Shown piece by piece: positions 6,480 to 14,043 of a stretch of 17,555 nucleotides of DNA; within the stretch, counting starts at the first letter, position 1; every line of letters starts with the position of its first letter. A program made the translations under genes and the position numbers. Under the pieces are notes generated by a model. That model was not told the DNA's origin and searched no databases. It saw only the letters and a program-made list of their open reading frames with translations. The DNA is from JBMOKU01 sp049324315 (GTDB lineage: Bacteria; Bacillota; Clostridia; Peptostreptococcales; Thermotaleaceae): the NCBI GenBank assembly GCA_049324315.1, contig JBMOKU010000017.1, positions 1 to 17,555 on the forward strand. Direction: 5' to 3'.

Positions 6480-7262
6480 TCAAAATTTATATGCTGCTTC
6501 ATTTCGATCAAGGAAACATGGTACTTTCTTTCTGATTCGATCCACCAAATCAATATCGATCTCAGCACCCATGATGCATTCCCGGTCATTTGTTTCAGCT
6601 ACAATTTTTCCCCATGGATCGATAATCAAGCTTTGCCCAGGAAAGTTTGCTTTATATTCATATCCAATACGATTGACTGCAACAACATACATTTGATTCT
6701 CAATTGCCCTTGCAGCAGCTAAAGTCCTCCAATGTTCAATCCTGGTCTCAGGCCACTGTGCAGGTATAAACAGAACCTTTGCTCCCTTTAAAGCAATGGA
6801 CCTTGCCAATTCTGGAAAGCGGATATCATAGCAAATAATGGCGCCACAACATATATCGTCAATGTTAAAAATCACTGTTTCATTTCCACCTTTTAAAAAC
6901 TCATGTTCTCGAGCATGCCGAATCAGATGTACCTTATCATAATGCCCGCAAACCTTTCCATTTCGATCAACCACATACATTCGATTATATACATGCGCAT
7001 CTTCTTTAACAGCCACTGAGCCTGCTACGATATTTACATGATATGTTCTTGCTATATCCCCAATAAGACTTTTCGTCGCCGCACCTTCAACATCTGCAAT
7101 CTCATGGAGATTTTCCATACTAAAGCTTGTATTCCACATCTCCGGCAAAACAATGACGTCAGGTTTATCTTGTACTGCTTTTAGAAGCATTTCCTTTACC
7201 TTTTTTTGATTCGCTTCAGGATCTCCAAATGCCAAATCGATTTGAACTATGTTAATCTTCAT
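6480..7262 (-). CDS. Carbon-nitrogen hydrolase (nitrilase superfamily, omega-amidase-like)
   Basis: The 260-residue length is normal for a single-domain nitrilase-superfamily amidase. The catalytic triad is visible: Glu41 in LPEMW, Lys110 in YDKVHL and Cys144 in IICYDIRFPEL. The protein is closest in feel to the Nit2/YafV/YkrU (MtnU) branch. These act as omega-amidases that deaminate 2-oxoglutaramate-type products of glutamine- or methionine-linked transamination. The exact substrate is inferred, not seen. It is cytosolic, with no signal peptide. AGGAGG lies 9 nt before the ATG. It is followed at 55 bp by the DNA methyltransferase on the same strand; the two do not share an obvious pathway. 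Confidence 0.9.
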   Translation of the reverse strand: MKINIVQIDLAFGDPEANQKKVKEMLLKAVQDKPDVIVLPEMWNTSFSMENLHEIADVEGAATKSLIGDIARTYHVNIVAGSVAVKEDAHVYNRMYVVDRNGKVCGHYDKVHLIRHAREHEFLKGGNETVIFNIDDICCGAIICYDIRFPELARSIALKGAKVLFIPAQWPETRIEHWRTLAAARAIENQMYVVAVNRIGYEYKANFPGQSLIIDPWGKIVAETNDRECIMGAEIDIDLVDRIRKKVPCFLDRNEAAYKF

Positions 7263-7330
7263 TATTAGTACCTCCTATCATCAAATATTCATGCAAAACA
7301 AATTATACTATTGAATACCTCCATAATCTA

Positions 7331-7358
7331 TACATAAAATGGCTCAACATGCCGATAA
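7331..7358 (+). promoter_or_regulatory. Sigma-28 (SigD/FliA)-type flagellar promoter
   Basis: GCCGATAA at 7351-7358 matches the sigma-28 -10 consensus at all eight positions. TACA (7331-7334) lies 16 bp upstream in place of TAAA, giving a TAAA-N15-like arrangement; a TAAA also occurs at 7335-7338 but with a short 12-bp spacer. Transcription would start near 7365, just ahead of an AAGGAGG ribosome binding site. This suggests co-regulation with late flagellar genes. Confidence 0.65.
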
Positions 7359-7393
7359 AATAATAAACATCAATTGGAAAAGGAGGAACCGTT

Positions 7394-8041
7394 ATGTCTA
7401 TCCGTAAAATTTCCCCAGTAAATAAGTCACGAATTCAAACCATGTATGTGGACCGCAATTCCCATGTAAGTGATGTAAATAGCGTAGAACCCGTTAAAAA
7501 GATTTCCAAGATCACAAATAACAGTTATTCCTCTTCAGACAATTGTTTAATCGGCGCATCAAACTTTTATGAAAATCTTAAACAGCTGAAAGAGCAATAT
7601 ATTGCATTTTATAAAGTTGAAAAAGAACTGGAAGATGCGTTAAAAGATTTTATGAAAGACACCCATGATGATTTATTAAAGGTAATAAGTGATTTAATCA
7701 AAAAATACAATCAGGCCCTGGAATCATTGAAAGAATTTGATCACTATTTTGGGACGAATCACTGTAAAAGTGTTTATGATATTGTTTTACTCTATCGCGC
7801 CCCATTATCTAAAATTGGTATAATCCTTCGACATGACTTTTTTCTTGATATAAAAGAAAAGGAATTCAAAGATGCTGTTCAAAATAATAGCAATAACATA
7901 CGGTTCTTATTTAACACAAAAAACGGCATGGTACGGAAGCTATACAATGTATTTAGAGAAATTAAAATATCGCCCCCGGACAATAATTCATACACGAAAC
8001 ACATACAAAGACCATCTTCCATCGTGGACAGAATCTTATAA
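7394..8041 (+). CDS. FliD-like mini-protein (flagellar cap core region without head domains)
   Basis: The 215-residue protein has a Ser/Asn-rich N-terminus (1-52), a long helical region (55-118) and a C-terminal block (138-190). The C-terminal block resembles the end of FliD (HAP2). The pattern is LSKIGI, then FLDIKEKEFKDAVQNNSNNI, FLF, GMVRKL. FliD has LGI, LSLDESKFEEAL..N, LF, GLADKL there. The helical region also recalls FliD with its FMKDTHDDLLKVISDLIKKYNQAL run. Standard FliD proteins have 450 or more residues with beta-rich outer domains between these parts; they are missing here. A sigma-28 promoter and an AAGGAGG ribosome binding site lie upstream, supporting a flagellar setting. No signal peptide is seen, as expected for flagellar export. 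It could be a cap variant, a filament-associated protein or a decayed copy; the homology is by eye. Confidence 0.6.
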   Translation: MSIRKISPVNKSRIQTMYVDRNSHVSDVNSVEPVKKISKITNNSYSSSDNCLIGASNFYENLKQLKEQYIAFYKVEKELEDALKDFMKDTHDDLLKVISDLIKKYNQALESLKEFDHYFGTNHCKSVYDIVLLYRAPLSKIGIILRHDFFLDIKEKEFKDAVQNNSNNIRFLFNTKNGMVRKLYNVFREIKISPPDNNSYTKHIQRPSSIVDRIL

Positions 8042-8050
8042 GAACTGCAT

Positions 8051-8671
8051 TTATTTTGTTTCATATTGAATCTTGTTCCCCAAATCAATATAGGCTATAC
8101 CATATTCATCAAAGACTTTTTGAAGTGAGGTCCTTCTAAGTTCTGTATATAGAAGATACTTTTCATAATACACTTTTGCTTTCTCAGCACTTGTCTGGTC
8201 ACGGTGTTCAAAAGCAAATTGTTTTTCCAGCAGCACATCACGAAAAGTTTTCATTTCATCCATGAATAAATTATGATTCTCCGTCATGGATAAATCTGGG
8301 CTGATTTTCGCTGTCTCTTTCATCAATTCACTGATTTCTTTTATACTATTCTCAAATGCAGCAGAGCCCATAGATATATCTGCTGTATTTGTTAACCTAC
8401 TTATGTTCTTAGACACGATACCATAAAAAGTGTCTTCTATTCCCTGCATTTCCTTCAAGTAACGGAAAATCCCTTTTCTGTCCTCCATCTCCAGTATATA
8501 TTTAGCCACATTCATTTTTGTTTTCCCATTAACATTGTCTTGGATACCCCATACCACATATCCAATGCACATAATCGCACCCACCAATATGATAGTACTC
8601 AGAAATACAGTGTGTTTCTTCTTATGATCCGATCCTTTTTCAGTATTATTTTCATCTTTCCATTCATCCAT
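8051..8671 (-). CDS. Single-pass membrane protein of unknown function
   Basis: The 206-residue protein has a charged N-terminus of 20 residues (KKKH just before the membrane), one transmembrane segment (about 21-43) and a mostly helical extracytoplasmic part of about 160 residues rich in Glu, Lys and Met. Orientation N-in/C-out follows the positive-inside rule. I recognise no family; the outer part could be a four-helix-type sensor or adhesion domain. The ATG at 8671 is chosen because GGGG lies 9 nt upstream. A GTG 17 codons earlier is possible but has no ribosome binding site. It converges on the FliD-like gene with only 9 bp between stop codons and no terminator visible in the gap. Confidence 0.6.
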   Translation of the reverse strand: MDEWKDENNTEKGSDHKKKHTVFLSTIILVGAIMCIGYVVWGIQDNVNGKTKMNVAKYILEMEDRKGIFRYLKEMQGIEDTFYGIVSKNISRLTNTADISMGSAAFENSIKEISELMKETAKISPDLSMTENHNLFMDEMKTFRDVLLEKQFAFEHRDQTSAEKAKVYYEKYLLYTELRRTSLQKVFDEYGIAYIDLGNKIQYETK

Positions 8672-8758
8672 ACGTCTCTGCCCCTTTTCTCTATCCCTAC
8701 TATCAGTAAATTCTATCCCCACTTGTCAATTCCTTCATTTATTTTCTCTCAGTACAAT

Positions 8759-8803
8759 AAAAAACCCGATATCGTCGTCACTGGTACCAATATCGGGTTT
8801 TTT
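8759..8803. terminator. Intrinsic terminator, likely bidirectional
   Basis: Perfect 14-bp arms AAAAAACCCGATAT (8759-8772) and ATATCGGGTTTTTT (8790-8803) enclose a 17-nt loop. A-runs and T-runs on both sides allow termination in either direction. On the minus strand it ends the transcript of the DUF4177 gene and insulates the membrane-protein gene. Confidence 0.8.
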
Positions 8804-8885
8804 CTCATTTGATTTTTTTATAACACATACGAAATTATGTACTTTAATAAACTGTGGATTAGTCATAATTTCCGTCATGTGTTTC

Positions 8886-8926
8886 AACAAAGTCTTCCTT
8901 TAAATCTTCCAACGGAAGACTTTGTT
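8886..8926. other. 13-bp perfect hairpin downstream of the DUF4177 gene
   Basis: Arms 8886-8898 and 8914-8926 (AACAAAGTCTTCC and its complement) are perfectly paired around a 15-nt loop that repeats the word ATCTTCC. It has no adjacent T-run on the minus strand, so it is not a classic terminator. It may be an mRNA 3'-end stabiliser ahead of the true terminator at 8759-8803. The rest of the gap 8723-8970 shows nothing else. Confidence 0.45.
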
Positions 8927-8970
8927 CCTTTCTTTATATCCCAGTGTCAATTTCTTGAAATGAATGATAA

Positions 8971-9162
8971 TCACACATTCTCCACTTTTTGCTTTTTAAG
9001 AATACAGCAGATGGTTCTTCCATTTACTGTAGGCGCTGAGGTAACCAGCTCCCACCCTAGGTCTCCCAACTTATTAAGCTCGTCCTCATCTTCTCTGCTA
9101 AGAACAAGGTTTGTTGCACCCTTTGTTTTGAAATTGATAATTTTATATTCCCACTTTGCCAT
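8971..9162 (-). CDS. DUF4177 domain small protein
   Basis: The 63-residue protein begins MAKWEYKIINFKTKG and contains LNKLGDLGWELVTSAPT followed by ICCILKKQK. This is the WEYK...LN.LG..GWELV...LKR pattern of DUF4177, a small beta-rich family of unknown role common in Firmicutes. GGAGG lies 6 nt before the ATG. It starts 15 bp after the stop codon of the 310-residue gene upstream, so the two are almost certainly translated from one mRNA. Two hairpins follow. Confidence 0.8.
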   Translation of the reverse strand: MAKWEYKIINFKTKGATNLVLSREDEDELNKLGDLGWELVTSAPTVNGRTICCILKKQKVENV

Positions 9163-9177
9163 TCGTTACCTCCAGCA

Positions 9178-10110
9178 TTATAGTATTTCGTCAATTCCAA
9201 GTACTTCATCCTTATAGTGAACAATCATGTCACCCAGAAATTCTTCTAGGAGCGCTTTTGATTTTTTTCTATCCTTTTCACAGTTACTCTCAATCTCCAA
9301 TGTAGTGGAAGTCAATTCAATCTCCGCCAGTATTTTTCTATTCATGTGCAGCTTCAGTACGCTGAGCCCTTGTTCTTCATAATCCATTTGAATTGATTTG
9401 TGATTGAGTAAATGTGCCTTTACCTTTTTAAAATCTCGAATAAGATAAGTACTTAGCCAGACCTTGTATATGTCTTCATCTGCATCTTGGTGCATGAGGA
9501 CATTGCCTATAACCCCTATATATCTATATAATAAAATACTATTCTCCCTAAGAAAATCCTCCCATGTAGCATAGAGATTTTTACTCTGAAACTCTTGATA
9601 TTTATTGATCATATTTCTCTCAATAGAAGATTTGAATACTTTGGGGATGGACATCATGTTACCTAAAATACCAAATCCATTCTCATGAGGGTATAATCTT
9701 GCCATGATAAGTTCTCCATCCTCAATACTTTCAGCTATCCGCCCTTTAATGCTTTTTTCAGCTTTTGAAAAAACATCTGTAAGAACAATCCTATTTTCTT
9801 TTTTTTCCTTGATCTCATACAGACTAGGATAGGCACGAAGCCTCTTTAAGAAAATATCCTTTTCTTCATGTTTAAGAGATGCTGACATCGACAAATAATA
9901 TTTTTCAAAAAAGGACTGATGCTTTTTATCTTTAAAGTCATACATCAACCATGAGTTAAAATCAAGGGTGATTTCCTCTTCTCTCTGGGCTTCATCTGAA
10001 TTTCCATAAAATATATTTTTAGCTTCTTCAATTTCTTCTCTAAATTGAGGTTGTGACATAAATACCATAATCTCTTCTTCCAGTTTCATATCCTGTTTAT
10101 CATACCTCAT
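9178..10110 (-). CDS. Conserved-looking protein of unknown function (310 aa)
   Basis: This acidic, soluble protein has no signal peptide or membrane segment. The stretch near 45-150 (LDFNSWLMYDFKD, FEKYY, YPSLYEIKEKKENRIVLTDVF, then GELIMARLYPHENGFGILGN) recalls a clostridial family that often carries a C-terminal SEC-C zinc motif. No cysteine cluster is present at this C-terminus. That likeness is from memory and weak. The ATG at 10110 is chosen over one six codons earlier because GGGGTG lies 6 nt before it, inside the longer reading. A near-consensus promoter lies directly upstream, and the gene is followed at 15 bp by the DUF4177 gene, forming a two-gene operon. Confidence 0.7.
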   Translation of the reverse strand: MRYDKQDMKLEEEIMVFMSQPQFREEIEEAKNIFYGNSDEAQREEEITLDFNSWLMYDFKDKKHQSFFEKYYLSMSASLKHEEKDIFLKRLRAYPSLYEIKEKKENRIVLTDVFSKAEKSIKGRIAESIEDGELIMARLYPHENGFGILGNMMSIPKVFKSSIERNMINKYQEFQSKNLYATWEDFLRENSILLYRYIGVIGNVLMHQDADEDIYKVWLSTYLIRDFKKVKAHLLNHKSIQMDYEEQGLSVLKLHMNRKILAEIELTSTTLEIESNCEKDRKKSKALLEEFLGDMIVHYKDEVLGIDEIL

Positions 10111-10144
10111 GAATAACACCCCTTCCATGTTTTACTAGTTTAAA

Positions 10145-10173
10145 ATTATAATACCATTCTATCAATTTATCAA
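10145..10173 (-). promoter_or_regulatory. Sigma-A promoter for the two-gene operon
   Basis: On the minus strand, TTGATA (10173-10168), a 17-bp spacer and TATAAT (10150-10145) form a near-consensus promoter. Transcription would start near 10138, leaving a leader of under 30 nt before the ATG at 10110. Confidence 0.75.
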
Positions 10174-10182
10174 CAGGAAGTA

Positions 10183-10272
10183 TCATTTCTTCATCTTGCT
10201 TTCAAAAGTAAATACTTGTCCATCTTCATGATAAACAGAATACATTTCATCGATACGTCTTTTTTTAGCCAT
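10183..10272 (-). CDS. Small basic protein candidate (29 aa)
   Basis: A 29-codon frame starts at an ATG overlapping the last 8 nt of the methylase-N-domain gene and ends 10 bp before the next promoter. The product starts MAKKRRIDEMYSVYHEDG and ends in KMKK; it is basic at both ends with an acidic middle. The overlap suggests translational coupling with the upstream gene. The ribosome binding site is weak (AGAGATGG, very close to the ATG). Without homologs this may be chance, but it exactly fills the gap between the upstream gene and the next promoter. Confidence 0.35.
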   Translation of the reverse strand: MAKKRRIDEMYSVYHEDGQVFTFESKMKK

Positions 10273-10861
10273 TATCCATCTCTGCTTTATCAAGCTGAAT
10301 AATATAAGATAATGCCGGTGCATTCTTATAGAAGCCTTCCAATCCCCATTCTTCCCTTTGCTCTAAAGAGTATATCTGACGAAACCAGGTTATGACTTGA
10401 TTTTTTTTAATGTTTGAGAAATCAATACTTGAAAAATTTTTTATGATGATAGCGGCCAGTTCATCATCAATTGGATAAACATCATAATCACTGTTTTGAA
10501 ATATAAAAGATATTTCATGATTTTTTTCTCCTTGTAGATCAAGTATGGCAATGGAATAAAGGACATGAAATTTTTCGGAAATATTTTTCACTAAATTTCT
10601 CCACGATTCAATACCCTTTACATTCATTTTGCTAACAATAAATCCATTATCTTCAAAATAGCGTAGAAGCAATATTTTGGCACAATAGTTTAAACATGAT
10701 TTGTTTAAAAAATAGCTGCACCATTTTTCATTGTCCAAATCCATGTTCAGTCTGCTATCTATTCTAAATTTCCTTAAAATCCCCCTATTTTCATATTTAT
10801 ATTTAACCATAAAAGTTTCTATGAACTCAGATATACGTTCAATGATGTTAAAATCCTCCAT
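10265..10861 (-). CDS. Free-standing domain resembling the N-terminal region of N6-adenine DNA methylases
   Basis: The 198-residue protein has no catalytic motif. Its layout follows the helical N-terminal part of large adenine methylases: a hydrophobic helix with LLLRYFEDNGFI (near residues 65-75), a middle helical part, and near the C-terminus ITWFRQIYSLEQREEWG then GFYKNAPALSYIIQ. In real methylases the equivalent reads roughly LYE.Y...E.R..LG.FYTPP.VV.YI and leads into motif I. Here the protein stops a few residues later. The AdoMet (FYTP) site is altered to FYKN, and motif I and NPPY are absent. The ATG at 10861 is chosen because GGAGGGA precedes it by 6 nt. It may be a methylase remnant or a regulator derived from one. 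The likeness is by eye. Confidence 0.5.
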   Translation of the reverse strand: MEDFNIIERISEFIETFMVKYKYENRGILRKFRIDSRLNMDLDNEKWCSYFLNKSCLNYCAKILLLRYFEDNGFIVSKMNVKGIESWRNLVKNISEKFHVLYSIAILDLQGEKNHEISFIFQNSDYDVYPIDDELAAIIIKNFSSIDFSNIKKNQVITWFRQIYSLEQREEWGLEGFYKNAPALSYIIQLDKAEMDNG

Positions 10862-10990
10862 TACATCTCCCTCCTCTGTGATAGCCAAATACTAATTCCT
10901 AGTTCATATTATTCAGCCTGTCTATTATTGTGTTAAAAAACATTTTATAAGAGGAAAATGATTGAGGGATTGTTTTTTCAAGCTATTCTA

Positions 10991-11491
10991 TTATCTGTCT
11001 TCCTTTTCGTTGACAATATGTTTAATGACGATTTCCGGATATTTTAGTGCATTTTCTACTTTTTCAAATATTTTTTGTATCTCTTCTCGCACCTTTTTTC
11101 CATGTAAGGTTTCCTTCTTAACATAATTTTTTATTAAATTGACAAGAAACACAATGTCACAGTACATATAAGTCTCACTTTGTTGAATGATCGATTCATA
11201 CTTTCTAATTTCACTTTGCCCGGGTACATCCTTAAAACGACCAAACTTACCTAATTCTTCATTTAGATTCAGAACGTGTGTCAACATAATACCTTCATCA
11301 AATATTCTCCACGTATAGCTGATCAGATGAGAAAAATATGTATAGAAAGTTTCGTACTCCTGTTTTGTTAAAGGAATCGTAAACTTGTAATCAACCGTAT
11401 ATTTAAGGCCATTCTGAGCCGTTAACCATTTTTTCATTTCATTCACCCTTCTATAAACGTTGTTTATATAGTATTTTTCTTTAGCATACAA
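10991..11491 (-). CDS. Protein of unknown function (166 aa)
   Basis: This soluble, helix-rich basic protein belongs to no family I recognise. Visible features are an aromatic stretch (about 46-65, YETFYTYFSHLISYTWRIF) and a charged C-terminal helical region (about 124-152). Two starts are possible. The one used is the ATG at 11491, with AGAGGG 9 nt upstream and a TATACT -10-like box shortly before. An ATG at 11437 (product starting MKKWLTAQ) has AAGGGTG about 7 nt upstream. The gene lies 129 bp before the methylase-N-domain gene on the same strand, with no clear terminator between, so they could be co-transcribed. Confidence 0.6.
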   Translation of the reverse strand: MYAKEKYYINNVYRRVNEMKKWLTAQNGLKYTVDYKFTIPLTKQEYETFYTYFSHLISYTWRIFDEGIMLTHVLNLNEELGKFGRFKDVPGQSEIRKYESIIQQSETYMYCDIVFLVNLIKNYVKKETLHGKKVREEIQKIFEKVENALKYPEIVIKHIVNEKEDR

Positions 11492-11634
11492 TTATGCCCT
11501 CTTTTATTTTTGTAGTATATTGCAAAACAAGCTATATGGAAATATCGAATTATTCCAAAATTGCAATTTCACAAGAACTAGAAGCTGGTTCAGATTTTTA
11601 TATCCCTGACATATATTTTAATGAGGTGATATAA

Positions 11635-12627
11635 ATGAATAAAAGATCATTGGTTATATTTTTAATTTTATTAATATTGGTATTGTTTATTCTACAGGAT
11701 ATATTCTTCATTGACAAACTTGTTTCCGTATTATCATGCCATGTCGACATTCCCATAAATATTTCTCAATCTATATTATCCCAATTTTATTCTTCAGATG
11801 CTCATGAGAAAAAAGAAGGTTCAAAGCAAATCATTGAAAAAACCCTTATTAATCTTGGGTACGACAATTGGCTTCCGTATCTTGAGTATATTGACATAAG
11901 TATCTTTCAATCAAATATTATGCCAGACAATGCAGAAGAACTGATTGTCGCATTAAATCTTTCAAAAGATCAAGCCGTCATAGCCATTTACACACAAACA
12001 GGCCAAGAATATGTGTATGCTAACAAAATTGAAAATCTCCTACCCATACAAGATATTCAGTTTATGAAGAACCCCGAAACAAATTATAACTTCATCATAA
12101 CTACACAGCTGCTTGATGAAAGGCTAGGAGGCTTCTTCATCGAAAAGTTTATCGAAATTTATTATTTTGTACAAGATAATTTTCAAAGTGTTTGGAAAAA
12201 GAACAAATATAGCGAAGAGATTTTTAACCTTCAGTGGCAAGATCCAACGGCTTCCCCAAATCATTGGAGAAAAATCATTGAATCAAATATGATCGAATTT
12301 AAACATACAGAAACGCCTTCCATTTCAGTAAATATACACAGACAATTTCTTAAAGCCATCCATCAAGGATTTCCCAGCATCAAGGATTTCTCTTTAGAAA
12401 GCGAACTTCGGTATCAGGAAGCGTTTCATTGGAGTCCTAAATACAATCATTTTATCATGAAAGAAGCTGTACACAGAGAGACAGAAGAAACCTTCGGTAT
12501 CATTGAAGATACTTCTGGCTGGGTAGAACATATATTAGGTTTTTCTTCAAATAATTACATCGTCATCTCATCGGAGGGTACAATTCGCTATGTATCTAAG
12601 GATACCCTCATCATTACGGATAAGTAA
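11635..12627 (+). CDS. Membrane-anchored extracytoplasmic protein of unknown function
   Basis: The 330-residue protein has a short basic start (MNKR), a strong hydrophobic segment (about 5-27, rich in Ile/Leu) and no signal-peptidase or lipobox cysteine motif directly after it. It is probably an N-terminally anchored protein facing outside. The outer 300 residues mix beta and helical stretches; no catalytic motif stands out. Near the C-terminus EDTSGWVEHILGFSSNNYIVISSEGTI might be a beta-propeller- or PepSY-like strand pattern, but I cannot assign it. GAGGTG lies 6 nt before the ATG. It is divergent from the 166-residue unknown; the 143-bp gap holds a 12-bp palindrome (AAATTGCAATTT, 11558-11569) and nothing else clear. 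Confidence 0.7.
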   Translation: MNKRSLVIFLILLILVLFILQDIFFIDKLVSVLSCHVDIPINISQSILSQFYSSDAHEKKEGSKQIIEKTLINLGYDNWLPYLEYIDISIFQSNIMPDNAEELIVALNLSKDQAVIAIYTQTGQEYVYANKIENLLPIQDIQFMKNPETNYNFIITTQLLDERLGGFFIEKFIEIYYFVQDNFQSVWKKNKYSEEIFNLQWQDPTASPNHWRKIIESNMIEFKHTETPSISVNIHRQFLKAIHQGFPSIKDFSLESELRYQEAFHWSPKYNHFIMKEAVHRETEETFGIIEDTSGWVEHILGFSSNNYIVISSEGTIRYVSKDTLIITDK

Positions 12628-12705
12628 ACCATTTATCCTTAAAAGCTCCTTTCAGAATATTGAATGACACAAAAACACGTAATCTTTTCTTTTTAAAAAA
12701 GAGGA

Positions 12706-12777
12706 ATGAATACAGCGAGCATAGAAAAACAATACTATACAAAAAAATCTGAAGGGATTGAGCACTTTGTCGAATAA
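12706..12777 (+). CDS. Possible leader peptide overlapping the start of the AlaX gene
   Basis: A 23-codon frame begins at ATG 12706, just after AGAGGA, and ends with TAA at 12775-12777, 8 nt past the TTG start assigned to the AlaX gene. The ribosome binding site is very close to the ATG, which is unfavourable. If translated, ribosomes ending here would be placed to restart at the weak TTG. This is speculative; the frame could be chance. Confidence 0.2.
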   Translation: MNTASIEKQYYTKKSEGIEHFVE

Positions 12778-13978
12778 GCTATACTATTCAAATCCATATT
12801 GTAAAAACTTTACGGCCAATATAACAGATATTCATACGAAGGATGGCAAACATCATATCGTCCTTGATCAAACCGCCTTTTATCCGGAAGGCGGCGGCCA
12901 GCCCTGTGATTTAGGGTTGATTGATAATCTTTTGGTCGAATATGTTTATGAAGAAGAAAACAAAATATTTCACGTAACATCTACGCTTCCTCAGCGGCAG
13001 AAAGACTTATACTGTGAGATCCAGTGGGAACGGCGTTTTGACCATATGCAGCAGCATCTCGGTCAGCATATTTTATCTACTGCCTTTGAAAAGCTTTATC
13101 AAGCAGAAACCATAGGCTTCCATCTCGGTTCAGAAAATGTCACCATTGATATAGACATGAAAGGAATCACGCCAGAACAAATCAATCACGTAGAATCATT
13201 GGCGAATCAAATCATTTTTAAAAATGTACCTGTTAAACAGCTGTATCCCACGCCTGACCAATTGGAAAAGCTTCCACTAAGAAAACCGCCTAAAGTTAAT
13301 GAAAATATACGTATTATAGAGGTTGATGGATTTGATTTCTCTCCCTGCGGCGGTACGCATCCTGAGCATACTGGCGAGGTGGGCATTGTGAAAATTAAAA
13401 AGTGGGAAAAATATAAAGATGGCGTAAGAATTGAATTCCTTTGCGGCAATCGAGCATGCTTAGATTATCAGTGGAAGAACTATGCTATCAATCGCATTGC
13501 AAATCTACTTTCTATCAAGGATGTGAATATCTGCGAGTCCGTTGAAAAACTCTATGACCAGACGAAGTCGCTAAAAAAAGAGGTCAGCCATTTGAAGGAT
13601 TTGCTTTCTGATTATGAAGCACTGGATCTTTACCTACAGTCTCAGACATTTGGTGATATAAGAATCATACAGAAAAAATACGAAGGTCGTGATATAGCTG
13701 AGCTTAGAATACTTGCTGCTAAGATTGTCACCAACCCAAAAGTCATCGTATTGTTTGGTTCAGTAATGGATGATAAAGCACAACTGCTGTTTAGCCGCTC
13801 TGATGACATTCTGTTGCCTATGAATGATTTGTTTAAGCAAGTCATTTCCATCATAGAAGGGAAAGGTGGAGGAAATGCCGTAGCGGCCCAGGGAGGCGGA
13901 AGCAACATATCAGATCTTGATAAGGCTCTCTCCACAGCCCATAGCATAGTAACCGAAACAATTTCCAATATCTCTTAG
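12767..13978 (+). CDS. Alanyl-tRNA editing protein (AlaX with DHHA1 domain)
   Basis: The 403-residue protein hydrolyses mischarged seryl- or glycyl-tRNA(Ala) in the cytosol. The N-terminal AlaRS-like editing region carries YPEGGGQPCD (40-48). The zinc site comprises His97 and His101 (H-L-G-Q-H) with Cys194 and His198 (SPCGGTH). A coiled region (about 255-285) leads to a DHHA1-type C-terminal domain with GKGGGN (365-370) and AQGGGSN (374-380). Length fits the longer AlaX class with DHHA1. No ATG is available. TTG 12767 is chosen because the product then begins MSNKLYYSNPY like the family and GAAGGG lies 10 nt upstream. A TTG at 12758 abuts that site. A strong terminator follows, so it is probably a single-gene unit. 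Confidence 0.9.
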   Translation: MSNKLYYSNPYCKNFTANITDIHTKDGKHHIVLDQTAFYPEGGGQPCDLGLIDNLLVEYVYEEENKIFHVTSTLPQRQKDLYCEIQWERRFDHMQQHLGQHILSTAFEKLYQAETIGFHLGSENVTIDIDMKGITPEQINHVESLANQIIFKNVPVKQLYPTPDQLEKLPLRKPPKVNENIRIIEVDGFDFSPCGGTHPEHTGEVGIVKIKKWEKYKDGVRIEFLCGNRACLDYQWKNYAINRIANLLSIKDVNICESVEKLYDQTKSLKKEVSHLKDLLSDYEALDLYLQSQTFGDIRIIQKKYEGRDIAELRILAAKIVTNPKVIVLFGSVMDDKAQLLFSRSDDILLPMNDLFKQVISIIEGKGGGNAVAAQGGGSNISDLDKALSTAHSIVTETISNIS

Positions 13979-14000
13979 TATATGTATTTCCTGCTATACG

Positions 14001-14043
14001 ATAAAAGAGAAAGTGCACTTACGGGCTGCACTTTCTCTTTTAT
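14001..14043 (+). terminator. Strong intrinsic terminator after the AlaX gene
   Basis: Perfect 17-bp arms (14001-14017 and 14027-14043) enclose a 9-nt loop. The right arm ends in CTCTTTTAT, giving a T-rich 3' side. It starts 22 bp after the AlaX stop codon. The remaining stretch to 14238 is AT-rich with no recognised feature. Confidence 0.85.

Noticed and set aside
4256..7262. A restriction-modification or BREX/DISARM-type defence island around the methyltransferase
   Set aside because: No nuclease, helicase, PglZ, BrxC or phospholipase-like neighbour is present; the adjacent genes are an amidase and a TPR protein.
8837..9217. A 126-codon plus-strand frame opposite the DUF4177 gene
   Set aside because: It has low-complexity serine runs and no ribosome binding site, and the opposite strand has a recognisable family and strong start.
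12618..12638. GGATAA/TTATCC hairpin after the membrane-anchored protein gene
   Set aside because: The stem is only 6 bp and AT-rich with a 9-nt loop and no T-run, too weak to call a terminator.
13642..13968. Minus-strand frame inside the AlaX gene
   Set aside because: It is antisense to a clearly coding domain, with a Pro/Ser-rich product that reflects the complement of Gly-rich codons.
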